From contig LSSL01000241.1 of assembly GCA_001953115.1 (NCBI GenBank), positions 1 through 45,531 on the forward strand: DNA of 45,531 nt. Direction: 5' to 3'. This document shows, piece by piece, positions 34,343 through 45,531 of this stretch. The DNA is from Smittium mucronatum. Lineage: Eukaryota > Kickxellomycota > Harpellomycetes > Harpellales > Legeriomycetaceae. Position numbers and translations under genes: made by a program. How positions within the stretch are numbered: position 1 is the stretch's first letter; every line of letters begins with the position of its first letter. A model generated the notes under the pieces. The model saw nothing but the letters and a program-made list of their open reading frames with translations, made no database searches and was not told where the DNA came from.

Positions 34343-34506
34343 AAAATATCGATCCGATAGATTAATAGTGGTCAATTTGTATATTATTACTTATTTTTAT
34401 GATGATATTATTTGACAAAAAAATAATTTGTATGAGATGATGAATTTTGTATGTAAATGACCAACATTTTATATGATTGATTAATTTTGTATTCAGATAT
34501 TTTTAA
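34343..34506 (-). repeat. Right terminal inverted repeat of the MULE
   Basis: Uninterrupted 164-bp reverse complement of the left repeat, ending AGATATTTTTAA at 34506. Comparing both copies reveals the nested MITE on the left. Confidence 0.88.
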
Positions 34507-36502
34507 ATGATATGGTGGTTTATCTTTGAAAGCAGACTCTTTCCTATTAAATTTATTCTACTTTCTTAATTTGGAAATACAGAGTCAAGAGCAAGTGAAT
34601 AACTATTAACTGATCTGGAACATAAAATTAAAAAAATAAATCACCTATTGGTAAAATTTTGGAAATTCATTAGAGAATGTATTTTTTCATTTGTATTGGT
34701 TTAAAAATTTATACATTTGTTTTAGCCAATTGTTTAAATAGTAAAAAAAAGTCCGGTCTTGAAAAGAATCTCCCATATTAAATAAAAGGTATTTTATTAA
34801 TTCACAATCTTAATTAATCATTTTTAAGCCAATTTGAGTATATCTAAGCCTGCTGTGGCAATTTACCTACAAATTATAAGCTGCTTTATAAGATAAACCA
34901 AGCCGGTTTTTAAACAATTTTTTATGGCTGGCTGGTAAAATCCGGCCAATTTTTGTGCTGACAAATCAAATTATTGCAAAGTTTGGCATTATTATATTTT
35001 TCTGTTAATTTCTATAGTGTGGAGTTTGTATTAAGCCTGCACCCCTTAAATACACACTATGAAAAAAAGTCCTCTTTTTTTTCCCATTGGAAGTTCAAAA
35101 ATTTAAAAATATACTCAGATTTTTTTAACTTGATTTTAGAAATATTAAAGTAAATTAGCTATAATATACCAGAAATAACCATTATGTTTTATTAATTAAA
35201 TTCAGATGAATTTGGAAATTCATTATTGTTATGTATATATTTTTTTTATGATTGGCCAATAAAATATTTTTTAAAAATCTGTGAATATTTGCATATGTTC
35301 AACCATAACCCAATAATAAATTTTGACATCACCAAAAAAAAATTCCAAAAATTAAAAGTAGATGTGAATAATTTGGTTGGTAGGGCAAATATTTTTAGTT
35401 TAAACTGGATTTTATAAGAAATGGCTTAATTCCTCAAAAGATAAAGTCCAAAAAATCGATCTAGTCTATAATTCGGACTTAAGACAAACCCTACTGCAAT
35501 ATAACTCCACCCATTTCAAAAAAATTAAAAATTTAACATTGTTTTTTTTTTAATCAAAAGGTTTATTTTGTTCTTTTTTTCCCTAAAAACTTGTTCAAAC
35601 CCACAAGTGAGCTAACACTGTACTTAAAAATCAATATATATATATATATATATATATACATAAAACAATAATTCAACTTTCAGCAAATATTGGTTATTTT
35701 GAGAAAGTCAAAAAAATCATTTTTTGCAAAATAGATCAAATTCAACGAATTAAAGAAACTGGTTGAAAATAAATATCATAAATTTTTCAAAATAAAAAAA
35801 AGGTAACGTTATGTGTGATAAAAAACATTTACACACACTAGAAAAAATTCATAGAGGAATTTAAGTAAGATTTTTATAAAATATAAAATATATAAAAAAA
35901 GGGAAAAAATCTTTATTATCAAATTATAAATACATAGGCTAATTTATTTAGAGTTTCAAGAATTACAGAGCAACAGAACTCAAAAAATAAAATGAAATGA
36001 AACATTAACCTCAAAAATATTCCCAGTATTTTTTATCCGGATTTTTAAAAAAGATGAATCCATTTTCTGCTTATAATAGTGGGAAAATATTTACTTATAT
36101 TTAAAAATAAATAATAAAATTCAGTTTTGAAAATTAAATTAGGAAGTATTTGGAAATTAATTGAAATTAATTGAAATTTTTATCTATTAAGGGTACAACA
36201 TGCACCTGTAAAAAAAACTAAATGCTCTAATTAGCCTTCTTTAAAATATGAATAAGTATACACTTGTATATTTTTTAAAAATAAAATAAATTCTTAGATT
36301 AATATAAATAAAATTGGTACAGTTTGCCAAAAGATTAGATAAGTCAAAATAATTTAGAAATATATAGTTTCCTGTTATTTTAGTTAATAATTTTATTTTT
36401 TGTGATGAAGAATTTTTTGATAATACAATAAATCGCTTTTGAAAATACTTATAATTTAAAAAAAATTATTTGGATTTTAGTGTTTAAAAAATGGGAAATT
36501 GG
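34507..36502. other. Gene-free A+T-rich stretch with a small G+C-richer patch
   Basis: No gene recognised. 34850-35080 is slightly richer in G+C and contains several 'aagcc.g' and 'ccggcc' motifs plus an imperfect 50-base hairpin with ATAGTGTG/CACACTAT arms (about 35018-35061). This may be remnants of a small transposon with CACACTATGAAAAAAAGTCC-like ends, but the second end was not found. A 63-codon frame at 35226-35417 is unrecognised. Confidence 0.5.
35633..35658. repeat. AT dinucleotide microsatellite
   Basis: Thirteen or so AT units. Confidence 0.9.
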
Positions 36503-36720
36503 AAAAATAGACAAATTTAACAATACTTACTAAGGCGGTTTGATTTAATCGATTGATTAACTATGTGATGAATAGAAATTGATATAAAATCTTGGGCTTA
36601 TTACTTTACAACTCCAGCAAATCAATTTAATTTAATTTTTTTATATTGGATTTACTTGTCCATTTTACTACACCCAGAAAAAAATCCAAAATTGCTTTCC
36701 TTTTAGAAGTTTACTTGTGG
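36503..36720 (+). repeat. Left arm of the 2.1-kb inverted-repeat element
   Basis: Reverse complement of 38434-38651 with about one mismatch in ten. The longest block, GGTTTGATTTAATCGATTGA and its continuation, lies at about 36537-36562. Homology fades beyond 36720. Confidence 0.88.
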
Positions 36721-38433
36721 GAATTCTAGCTCATACAGAAGAAGTTTGTTATGAAATTAAATAGGAAAGAAACTATTTTAGATTGTTTAAAAAAAATAAT
36801 GGGATTACTTTAAGTATGATAAATTTAATCTTTATATTTATATGATCGATATAGTCATAATTTTAATGTCTTGGTTTTTATTAAACTTAGAATCGCTCGC
36901 CATGATTTTTATTCAAAATTAAATTTATATTATATTATATCCGAAAAAAATTCTTTTCAAATTAGCTGATTGCTTCTAGTTTAAATATATTCAAATTGGA
37001 ATCTGATTTTGGATGCAAGAGTTATTTTTTATGGATTTATTCTGATTTATCATATTAGCATAATGTAATAAATACATATAAAACTCGTCACTTTTAATTA
37101 AAATATCTTAAGTCTTATTGATGAATCTAAGTGATATTTTCAATGTATATAAATCATATCACACCTCTCGAGAATTTAGATATTATAAAAAATGGCTAAA
37201 TTTTTTGAAGACGCTGTTAAAAATCTTTTTGATCTTTGTTTTTAAGAAAATATATATGTAAAAACCAAAATTAAGCTCGAAAAAATCAGTTGAGATAATT
37301 GATTTGATATACTATTACTATTTTGTTTTCTCATCTTAAACCGATCCCTCTTTTAGAATTGTCTACTTTTTTTTTGTATTTTAAATGGATTCATATGTAT
37401 TATTGAAGGGTTAGTATAAGATTTTTATGTCTCAAGCATAAACAAAAATCATGTAACTAAATTTGATAAATAACCCCATTAAAAATGTAAAAAATAAATA
37501 TCTCATTAAAGAACATGGATTGAATTTTTTTTAAGTCTCCATGGTTTATTTTTTATCAGATAAATCGGTATGAATGAGCTCGATTTAGATCATATGGGGT
37601 TCAATATTTTTCAAGAAAAATCAATATTGAAACCACCCCAAAATTAAATATTGTTTAAAATGATAAGCTATTTTATTTATAGAAGAAATGTTAAATAATT
37701 TTTTCTTTAATAAATATATTAAGCTTTCTTAAATCAAGCAAAAAAGTGTGTTATTATATAATTATTAAATTATAAACCAATGAAATTTAAAATATTAAAA
37801 TTAATAGAAATTTTGGAATATCAATTTATTTTTAACTATTTGTTTCAATAAGACGAGCTTTTGATCTTTATATGTAAATTTTCTAAAATAAAAAAGCTTT
37901 CTTCATCTCTCACCCGTATAATGACAAGAATTCCCTTTGATAAGAAGTATTTCTGTTTTTATTTTACTTTGTAGTATGGGGTTGTGTGCAATAAACTTCA
38001 GTAATCTTTAGATCGATTAAAATCGAAATTTATTTCCTTAAACCCCTTTTTGACTTTTATATAATTTTAGTTTTATTAGATTATATGGAACCTAAAAAAA
38101 TTTGAAAGCCGCCTCCACATACTCCAATAAAATCAGATTTAGTAGTGATTCTTTTGAAACTTTTAAATATAAGGTTTAAACATGTTATGCATTTATATAT
38201 TTTGTGGTTTAGAAAGCCAGTTTTAAAAGTGATTTTTAAACCTGGTTTTTTCTTATAGAAATTATTTATTTAATAGAATCTACTGAAAGTTCCATATTTG
38301 TGATTAAAATTAAATAAAAATCACGTTTTGGGGATATTCAAAAATAAATAGAAATAAACAAACACATCGTTTCTATTGAGAGCTAGATTCAGTGTAAATT
38401 TCAATTCAATGTTTTTCTGTAAAGTTTAGATGA

Positions 38434-38651
38434 CCCCAAGTTAACGTCTAAAATGAAAGTAATTTTGGATTTTTTCTGGGCGTAGTAAAATGGGCAAGTT
38501 AAAGCCAATATAAAAAAATTAAAGTAAATTGATTTGCTGGAGCTGTAAAATAATAAGCCTAAGATTTGATATCAATTTATATTCATCTTATAATTAATCA
38601 ATCGATTAAATCAAACCGCTTTAGTAAGCATTCTTAAGTTTGTCTATTTTT
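38434..38651 (-). repeat. Right arm of the 2.1-kb inverted-repeat element
   Basis: Mirror of 36503-36720, sharing the 'tttctgggcgtagtaaaatggg' region (about 38475) and the 'caatcgattaaatcaaaccgc' region (about 38600). Confidence 0.88.
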
Positions 38652-41366
38652 GAAATTATTTTGTGAAATATGTCTGTTTTTGCAAATACCCCATTAAAAA
38701 ACTATAAAAAGTCCATAAAGTTTATCTTCGCAAAAAAAAAAAACGGCTAGATAGCACTAGTAAATAAAAGAAAAGTGCAAAAATAAGCTTATAGCCAATA
38801 TAAATATTTATAAAAAACATATTATCACAATAAGGTATATGAAAGCATACTATATGAAAGATGGTTTAATTTAAAGCAAAGATATTATTAGGATTACTTT
38901 TTTTAGTAGTATCGAAAATGATTTCCTATGATTTTTGTGATACTTAGATAGGAATTTAAGAGTGAAATATTTTCAATCAATGCCTTTTTGAGATTTTTTT
39001 GTTTGTTTTATAAGTTTTTTTATCCCTTCAAAGTAATTATAAACATGTTTTTCAAATATATATATATATATTGTTAATCTATAATAAAAACAATTAATCA
39101 TTAAAAAAACATTTTATCAACTATCCTACATATATGCAGTTTAATATTTCATTTTTATAAGAGGTTATTTCAACTACTGGAGCTCTAACCAAACTTACTG
39201 GTTTTTAAATAAAAAGTCATTTCAAAAATAGCCAATATTTATTGAAGATAATCAGAAAAATCGGCGCATAAAACACCATCAATCAAAGTATTTTTATAGA
39301 ATTGCACTGCTAAAGCGTTTTTTCGATGATATAATTGTTTCAAATACTTGAAATTTTAATTTGACTGATTTTTCATACGGATTGTCTTGGATAATTTTTT
39401 TGACATATTTTTACAAATAAATAATACAAATTTACTGAAAAATATACATAATTTTAGAAGATCTGTTTGGACACCGACTTCAAGGATACAAAGAGAACAA
39501 CATGTTTACCACTTATGATCTATTTAAATCATATAATATGGTTTATCCCCCCAAAATAGGGGTTTTATGCAATAGATTGCGACATCTAGAATTTCATTTA
39601 TGACAAAAAAGAAATTATTTATAGATAATAAGCTATAGAAGAAAAAGAAACTTATATATGAACTGATTACCCTATTTTTACGCTTTTAGAAAATATAAAA
39701 AATCAGTATTTATGGATTTCGAAATAACACAGTTTTGTTTTTATTTTTATTATTTTTCTTATTTATGAAGCTATCGAAATACGAATTAATTCAGTATTAG
39801 CTTGAGTAAACTTTTTATTGGTCTGGAAACTTATTGAGATTAAGAGACTAAAAATCGCTGTAAATTCTGTGACCCCCCCCCCCAAGATTCAGTATCTCAG
39901 AGCTCAAGTGTAAAGAAGTCGACATATAGATAGATTATTTTTTGAGATGTCATAAACTTCAAAAAATGCATAAAATGATATTCAGTTTTTTAAGATGTGT
40001 ATTCAAGACGAAACGGATAAATAACATCAATAAAACCACAAAATATCATTTTGATATGATATAATACATTTAATTGTTTGGTAGAGTAGCAGGAAAAGAT
40101 AAAATTTTCACCTAGCATCAAGATTGGAACATTTTAGAATTACGAAATATTGTGAAAAAAACTAACCATAATTTGGAGAATTGTAATTCGAAGTTCAATT
40201 CACTCCTAAAGAGTATTTTGGGAGAATATTATTGAGAGAAAATTTTATTTAAAACATATTTTTAATTATTAGTGACCATGGATACACGAATCTGGAAAGA
40301 TATTTATCCTAAAAATAAAGAAATTCTATATTAAGATTTGATGATAGAAGCTGTAAGGATGTCTAAAAAATGAAATTTGGGGGTCAAAAATACAAAATCG
40401 ATTAACGTATAAAACAAAAATTTCAACTTAAATTTGTTGAATAAAATTGGCTTAGCTACTCCATCAAAAGATTCAAACGTAGGAGAGTTGAGATGTTTAT
40501 TGCTAAACATTTCAATTATACTTAAAGGAAAAAAATCATAGGAAGAACATAAAATTCATTGAATCTTCTAAATATGGGAAACTGATCAACTATTATAACG
40601 CTTTCCCAGATTAATAAAGTCAAATGAATCGAGCATATGGGTTGGAAAAGTGTGTGTAAAATAAAAGTCCTGAAAAGTTAACTTTGGCAAAAGATACCTC
40701 AACAGTAGCCAGAGAACCCCTACTTCTATTAATGACGAGGATAAAGAAAACATAGTCTAAGATTTAGTCACAGATTAAAAGTACCCAATATTATATAATA
40801 AATGAATAAGCTGGAAAAAAAAGAAAAGGAAATCAGAGGCCAAATTAATTCCTGAAAGAATGTTAAATTCACACGAATAAATCAAAATTAAAGATACTGT
40901 TCTCACTAAAGCCAAACTTAGTTGAGAAAGAAATCCAGAGAATCAGAAAAATAAAAAAGAAACCACACAACAGATTTTTATACAGATAAATGTCAGTAAG
41001 TTTGGAAAACTAATAAAAACAAATCTCGCCGTTATATAATTCGAAAATACAAAAACAAAGATTAATCCGATTTTATGTATACGGGTTAATCATACTCTAT
41101 AATAAGCTTTGGATTAATCAAGAATTTTTGTGGTACCAATAAAGAAATTTTAAAATCCCTTTAGAATAAAACTTGGTCAAAAAAGCGATATGCGCCTATT
41201 TTTTTTTGAATCGAACATTGGAGGAAAATGAAGTTTATATAGAAATTCTGCTAATAGTTATTAAGAATTTTATAGCGGGTAATCTTAATGGATAGGCCTG
41301 GTTTTAAGATTAGCCTTCACGTGGCACCAGGCATAAGTACCCTTTATTTTGCACAATTTAAATGGC
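38652..41366. other. Gene-free stretch, possibly degraded retroelement DNA at its right end
   Basis: No supportable gene. It includes a short AT microsatellite near 39055-39072 and an 11-base C run near 39873-39883. From about 40320 to 41340 composition is richer in A and G, and short frames (for example LLNKIGLATPSKDSNVGELRCLL near 40434) look like ageing coding DNA, perhaps gag or another element upstream of the LTR. No domain could be named. Confidence 0.45.
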
Positions 41367-41940
41367 CCTTAAGAGTGAAATACCTTGCCGTGGTTTAGGG
41401 GCGTATAGTGTACTTTTAGAAGTACAATAAACTAAAATCTCACTCAGCGTTGTGCTATTCTTGGTTGGGAATAGTGGAGACAGCGCACAACGATTCGGAG
41501 GACAGCTATTCCAGAGGAGAACCATCTCGAAACAGGAGGAACCGATCGTTTAACACAACTGAGACATAGTATAGTGCACAAGTCCAGCGTTCGACAGTCA
41601 GACGGATCTCAGCGTCTAACAGCTATTTGTAGGAAAGCCATGTCAATCAATCCCACATTTGGGTAGGAGCCTAATTTTATTAATCCTGTTAGAAGTAGGC
41701 TCTGAATAGGAGCTCAATAGCTTCAATGAACTGTTGTTCATTGACAAAGAGCTTAATTCATGACTGCACGTAACCTCAGTCATCCAGCCTACTTGAAGCA
41801 ATGCCAGGGTATTATTTGGTGGTTGGTAGATTGAACCCTTTTCCCGTAGGTACGCAGCCGGTAGTCCGGCAGAGGAGCTTATTGTAGTTAGGATAATAGT
41901 CTTTTCTATACAACTTTTTCTTTTTTTCATATTTTTTTAG
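41367..41940 (+). repeat. Left LTR (direct repeat)
   Basis: 421 bp demonstrably repeated at 45111-45531. The rest, to about 41940, is inferred from continuing higher G+C content. Both copies open with a short inverted pair, CCCCTAA (or its variant) and TTAGGGG, 35 bases apart, and share 'aggagaaccatctcgaaaca'. The outer border lacks an obvious TG...CA. Confidence 0.7.
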
Positions 41941-42269
41941 TATAGTTTTTAATGACTTTATGTTACAATAAAATTCCGTAATACAAATAAAAACTTAATG
42001 GATGTTTGTAATGGTCACACTTAAAGACCATTTGTTTCATGATAATTATATTTTACTTTAAATTTTAAATAAAAACTATCAATCCAAATTTATTTTAATA
42101 GATATAATAGAAAAACTAGTAGGTTATTACTTATCAGACTCAGAGTCTGATACCTAAAATGGTACACCATATGGTGGTAATGAGGATGAGGCAAACGAAA
42201 GATATTATTTTGAAATGTTTTACGCTTTTTAAAACTAATACTTGAAACATTCTGAGCCAGAAGGTGAAG

Positions 42270-43070
42270 AGAACAATAATAAAATTATAGAAACAATAAA
42301 AAAATTGCTTATATAACATAAGGAACTTTTCACAGTAAATATTAGACAATTAAAAATAATTAAAGTCAGTGGATCTAAAATAGAACTTATAAAATGATAT
42401 GGGCCTCCGAGTTGTGGTCCAAGCACATATTCTGATTCAAAAAAAGCAAATAATTAAAAGCGAGATAAAAAAAATGGAAATTTTTTGTGTCATTTTTGAA
42501 TCAATGTCAGAGTGTTTATCCCCTATAAAGTTGGCTAAAAAAAACAAATGGGACCTACAGATTCTGTGTAATTTATATAAAATTGAATTCTATTTTTGAG
42601 AAAAATAATCTCCACTGCCAAGGATAAATGGTTTTGTCGACAGACTGGAGGTAAAAAGATATTTTTATTCACCTGATTGAATTTCTGGGTATTGATGGAA
42701 TGAAATTGAAAATATTTTCTAAAAAAAAACCCCCCAAATTTATATCACACTTTGGAATATAATAATCCAATGTAATCTCTTTGGGATATAAAATTCCCTA
42801 ACTTATTTCTCAAGACTGATGGAGTGGATTATTTCCTCGTTTAAAAGATACTTTTTAGCGGTATATTCGAACGGACATCGGTATTTTTAAAGTCCAAAGA
42901 AGAAAATATCAACACATTTAAAGAAGTGTTTGAAAACTTAAGAATAAGTCGATTAAGTACGAAATTTATAAAAGCCTCGCATATTGAAACCCAAATTCGG
43001 TATATAGGCTTTCTTATAACCACCAATGGTGTAAAACAGGAACCGAACTAGTTAAATGTTTTGGAAAAAA
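42270..43070 (+). pseudogene. Broken Ty3/gypsy reverse transcriptase
   Basis: Read across frames: a pre-RT stretch IKKLLI-stop-HKELFTVNI (about 42294-42350); the finger region QIIKSEIKKMEIFCVIFESM then LSPIKLAKKN (42449-42550); a GFVDRLEVKRYF and SPDLISGY-like segment (about 42630-42690, DLISGY with a stop); the degraded YIDDI loop read as YIRTDIGIF (about 42862-42890), losing the Asp pair; then KEENINTFKEVFENLRISRL and YIGFLITTNGVKQEPN (42895-43050), classic Ty3 thumb motifs. Several stops and frameshifts occur. Confidence 0.75.
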
Positions 43071-43265
43071 ATAGGAAAACATAAAAAAAAATAATGCAGG
43101 TCCGGTCATTTATGTGACTATTTTTTTACTTTAGGTGATTTATTTCTAATATTGCAGAGAGAGGGAGAGAGGGTGTAGAAGATACTAAGATTAGTTGAAA
43201 ATGCGAGATCTTTTATGGAACAATAATTTCTAAGTATTATTTAATAATTTAAATAATGATCTGTT

Positions 43266-43311
43266 AAAAGAACTCTTTTGAAACTTTCCCTGATGGAAAG
43301 AGAGTTCTTTT
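43266..43311 (+). other. Long perfect-stem hairpin inside the gypsy pol relic
   Basis: AAAAGAACTCT (43266-43276) pairs with AGAGTTCTTTT (43301-43311); inside it CTTTCC (43284-43289) pairs with GGAAAG (43295-43300) around a 5-base loop, leaving one 7-base bulge. Confidence 0.75.
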
Positions 43312-43339
43312 CTATCGAAAATCCCCCTCTTATTTTTCA

Positions 43340-43680
43340 GTAGAAGCTCTCTTGAAGAAAGATAACGATAGAGGGGGTTAAAAACCTGTTATGTTTCCAC
43401 TTAAGGAAGCTAACTTCAGCGGAAAGTAATTATTCAGCTTATGGAAAGGAATGTTTGGTTGTAGCAACTGAGTAAAGATATTCAGATATTATTTTTTAGG
43501 ACAAATATTTACCATATTAACAGAAAATGCTGTGATAAAAAACTTTTATATATCTTCTGCTTCCATAAGGAGAATAGCTGTTTGGTTTACAATACTTTCA
43601 GAGTTTAGCTTCACTATAAAGCGGGACCTGGTAAAGAAAATTGCGCGCATATTATCTTACCAGAAGTTTTATTTTTGCTC
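43340..43680 (+). pseudogene. Broken Ty3/gypsy RNase H
   Basis: VEALLKKDNDRGG, a stop, then KPVMFPLKEANFSGK (about 43341-43428) matches the Ty3 RNase H entry with the E-NFS motif. GQIFTILTENAVIKNF (about 43498-43546) carries the domain's TD/TE position, and IRRIAVWFTILSEFSFTIKR (about 43570-43629) is the conserved RR-RW...EF-F segment. The final ADxLSR is degraded to ARILSY. Confidence 0.72.
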
Positions 43681-43849
43681 TATTAGTGGTTAGAGAACAA
43701 AAAAAATGTGAAAATAGAAAAAAATAACAGCTTTATTAAAAAATGGAAAGAGAAAAAATAAAGCAGAGTTAAAAGAAAAGTCAAGAAGTATTTATTTGAT
43801 AAAAGTTACTTTAAGAAAAAAGGAAAGTATTTTATAAAAGCATAGTTTC

Positions 43850-44850
43850 CTCTTAATGATTCTTGGTATTGTAGAGAAGTTTTACGAAAAAATGGGACAC
43901 ATTAAGACAAGAAATATCTGGAAAGTGCTCAAGAAAAACATTTGGAGGTCCCATCCTAATTAAATACACCCAAATTTATTTATTACCTTGTCTATAATTT
44001 CAAAAATATTTAATGGAAAATACCACTTACCACACTATTGGTAAGTGTTATAGATCTGGACTAATTGATACTTATCTAATGACTATCTTGGGACCTTTCT
44101 AAAGATTGAATATTTAAAAAGGTACATAATGTCTCAGTATAGACACTTTTAGGATATTTTCGAGCTTGGTAAAAATAAGATCAAAATTCTCAAACTACTA
44201 TGGAATGTCTCATGAACCTTTTTTTGTAATATTGAAAATCGAATAGTGCTCAAACAGATTCTGGAGAAAATTTCACCGTCATATCGGTGAAAAAAGTACT
44301 AAAGGGATATTGTATCAAATGTATGGCCAATAATCTCTACAAAACTGAGTAGACGGTAGTAATGTAAATGTATAAAAAATGAAGATTATAAATAAATTAT
44401 ACAAAACTTTAAAAAGGGGAATGTATATTTGGAAAAATCATTTGTTATTAGGATATCTAATACTACAGAAATGGAATATCCCCTTATTTGTTTTATCAGA
44501 AGCACAGAAAAGGATTCAAAATTATTATAGCCACTATAAATTATTATATGGACTTAAAAATTAGAATTGATAAATATACCTGGAAAATATTGGAAAAAAA
44601 CCTTGCCAAAAACAGTTCAAATGCAGAGGTTTCTTTTAATAAAAGATATTTAGTGGAGATATTGAATCAGCAAATCAGAAAGAAATAAACTCTAGGTAAA
44701 GATTTCACCGGTTATCTAGGCCCTTGGAAGGTAAAAAAAATAAGCAATCTGGAATTTATAATCTGTCAAAATGATTGAGAAGAGATAAAAAGGCAAATTC
44801 GTCTCGTTTAATTCTATACCATTCAAAAATATTTTTGGACCCCGTTAAGA
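43850..44850 (+). pseudogene. Broken Ty3/gypsy integrase
   Basis: Weak but ordered traces: a zinc-finger-like MGHIKTRNIWKVLKKNIW (about 43892-43945), a TIGKCY..., DTYLMTILGPF stretch (about 44034-44100) at the position of the first catalytic Asp, and a C-terminal FxGPWKVKK...IKRQIRLV segment (about 44720-44812) like the GPY/F-type module. Two overlapping frames at 44379-44688 lie between. Much of the core is unreadable, so borders are approximate. Confidence 0.5.
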
Positions 44851-45110
44851 AAGGGGATGTAGAATGCTAGATGAGATATCACCTTGTAGATTTCAAAAAG
44901 AGAAAAATCACCTTTTTAATTGAGTTTTCGAATTTAATCATCAAAAGAGTACATAAAAAAGATTTTTTTCATAACTATGATATAAATCAGTTTAGTTTAT
45001 ATATACTTTCTTCTTTACATATTTAGTGTTACTACCAAAATAAGAATTGGTTTGTCTAATAGTTATGGGAGATTTTGGTAGTATGTAAATTTTCATAAGG
45101 TCAGCTCAAC

Positions 45111-45531
45111 CCCTAAGAGTGAAATACCTTGCCGTGGTTTAGGGGCTTAATAGTGTACTTTTCGGAGTACACTAGACTAAAATTTCACGCAGCGTTGTAC
45201 TATTCTTGGTTGGGAATAGTGGAGACTTCTCACATCAATTCGATTGACAGCTATTCCAGAGGAGAACCATCTCGAAACAGGAGGAACCGATCGTTTAACA
45301 CAACTGAGACAAGGTATAGTGCACAAGTCCAGCGTTTGACAGTCAGACGGATCTCAGCGTCTAACAGCTATTTGTAGGAAAGCCATGTAGATCAATACCA
45401 CATCAGGTAGAAGCCTAATTTTATAAATCCCGTTAGAATTAGGCTCTGATTAGGAGCTCAATAGCTTCAATGAACTGTTGTTCATTGACAAAGAGCTTAA
45501 TTCATGACTGCACGTAACCTCAGTCATCCAG
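45111..45531 (+). repeat. Right LTR, truncated by the window end
   Basis: Direct copy of 41367-41787 with small substitutions and indels, clustered in the hairpin-like segment near 45155-45240. The open frame at 45129-45377 lies wholly in this repeat and is not a separate gene. Confidence 0.78.

Larger units (their letters stand above)
30510..34506 (+). mobile_element. Decayed MULE (Mutator-like) DNA transposon
   Basis: Bounded by inverted repeats of about 165-170 bp (left interrupted by a 213-bp insertion) and containing, on the plus strand, a FLYWCH-like finger, a MULE transposase core and a SWIM finger in the family's order. Long terminal inverted repeats are typical of Mutator elements. 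The flanks share GATATGG (30498-30504 and 34509-34515), which could be a remnant of the usual 9-10-bp target duplication but does not abut the repeats equally. A 685-base assembly gap hides the middle of the gene. Confidence 0.8.
36503..38651. mobile_element. Non-coding element with long terminal inverted repeats
   Basis: Two inverted arms of about 218 bp enclose 1.7 kb of A+T-rich DNA. The interior has stops in all frames and no recognisable transposase. Arm length, total size (2.1 kb) and lack of coding sequence suggest a non-autonomous DNA transposon (for example MULE-derived) or a fully decayed one. No flanking duplication was identified, and the arms do not resemble those of the elements at 1-2206 or 30510-34506. 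Confidence 0.7.
41367..45531 (+). mobile_element. Ty3/gypsy LTR retrotransposon relic lacking gag
   Basis: A direct repeat of at least 421 bp (41367-41787 and 45111-45531) flanks plus-strand fragments of reverse transcriptase, RNase H and integrase in Ty3/gypsy order. Start-to-start distance is 3744 bp, well below the usual 5-6 kb, and no gag or protease is visible between the left repeat and the RT, so the 5' part of the interior appears deleted. The right repeat continues past the window. Primer-binding site and polypurine tract could not be fixed. Confidence 0.78.

Noticed and set aside
41643..41930. 95-codon minus-strand frame in the left LTR
   Set aside because: Lies in a repeat better explained as an LTR; no recognisable domain and opposite in sense to the element.
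1..45531. CRISPR arrays, bacterial operons or viral genomes
   Set aside because: No regularly spaced direct repeats; genes have spliceosomal introns and eukaryotic mitochondrial targeting features.

Overview
The window is nuclear DNA of an A+T-rich, intron-bearing eukaryote. It holds a small island of mitochondrial and housekeeping genes (about 18-30 kb) between long gene-poor stretches and decayed transposable elements. The best guess is an early-diverging fungus, possibly of the insect-gut Harpellales/Kickxellomycotina kind. The reasons are a PalB/Rim13-type calpain, an Rcf1-like HIG1 protein, short GT-AG introns, and DIRS-like and KRBA2-like elements resembling those I associate with such fungi. 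This placement is inference; no rRNA or marker gene is present.

Layout. 1-2206: decayed DNA transposon with 157-bp, nearly identical terminal inverted repeats and a KRBA2/Ginger-type integrase. 2633-6950: decayed DIRS-like tyrosine-recombinase retrotransposon with its inverted terminal repeats and internal complementary region still visible. 6951-17900: A+T-rich desert with one MITE-like element and simple repeats. 17901-19323: a less A+T-rich gene-free stretch with a G-quadruplex-like run. 19324-21148 (+): branched-chain 2-oxoacid dehydrogenase E1 alpha, 7 exons. 21552-22212 (+): unrecognised coiled-coil protein, 3 exons. 22735-27538 (-): calpain-7/PalB/Rim13-type protease, at least 21 exons. 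28315-29359 (+): ABHD11/Imo32-type mitochondrial hydrolase, 3 exons. 29446-29799 (-): HIG1-domain protein (Rcf1-like). 30510-34506: decayed MULE transposon with a MITE nested in its left terminal repeat and a 685-base assembly gap. 36503-38651: non-coding element with about 218-bp inverted arms. 41367-45531: gag-less Ty3/gypsy relic between direct repeats read as LTRs, the right one cut by the window end.

Three of the five host genes (BCKDH E1 alpha, ABHD11-like, Rcf1-like) act in mitochondria: branched-chain amino-acid breakdown, support of lipoyl-dependent dehydrogenases (known for mammalian ABHD11), and respiratory supercomplex assembly. The calpain belongs to the ESCRT-linked alkaline-pH signalling family. 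Exon-intron structures were worked out by hand from GT-AG sites, reading phase and family conservation. Every total comes out in frame, but none has transcript support.
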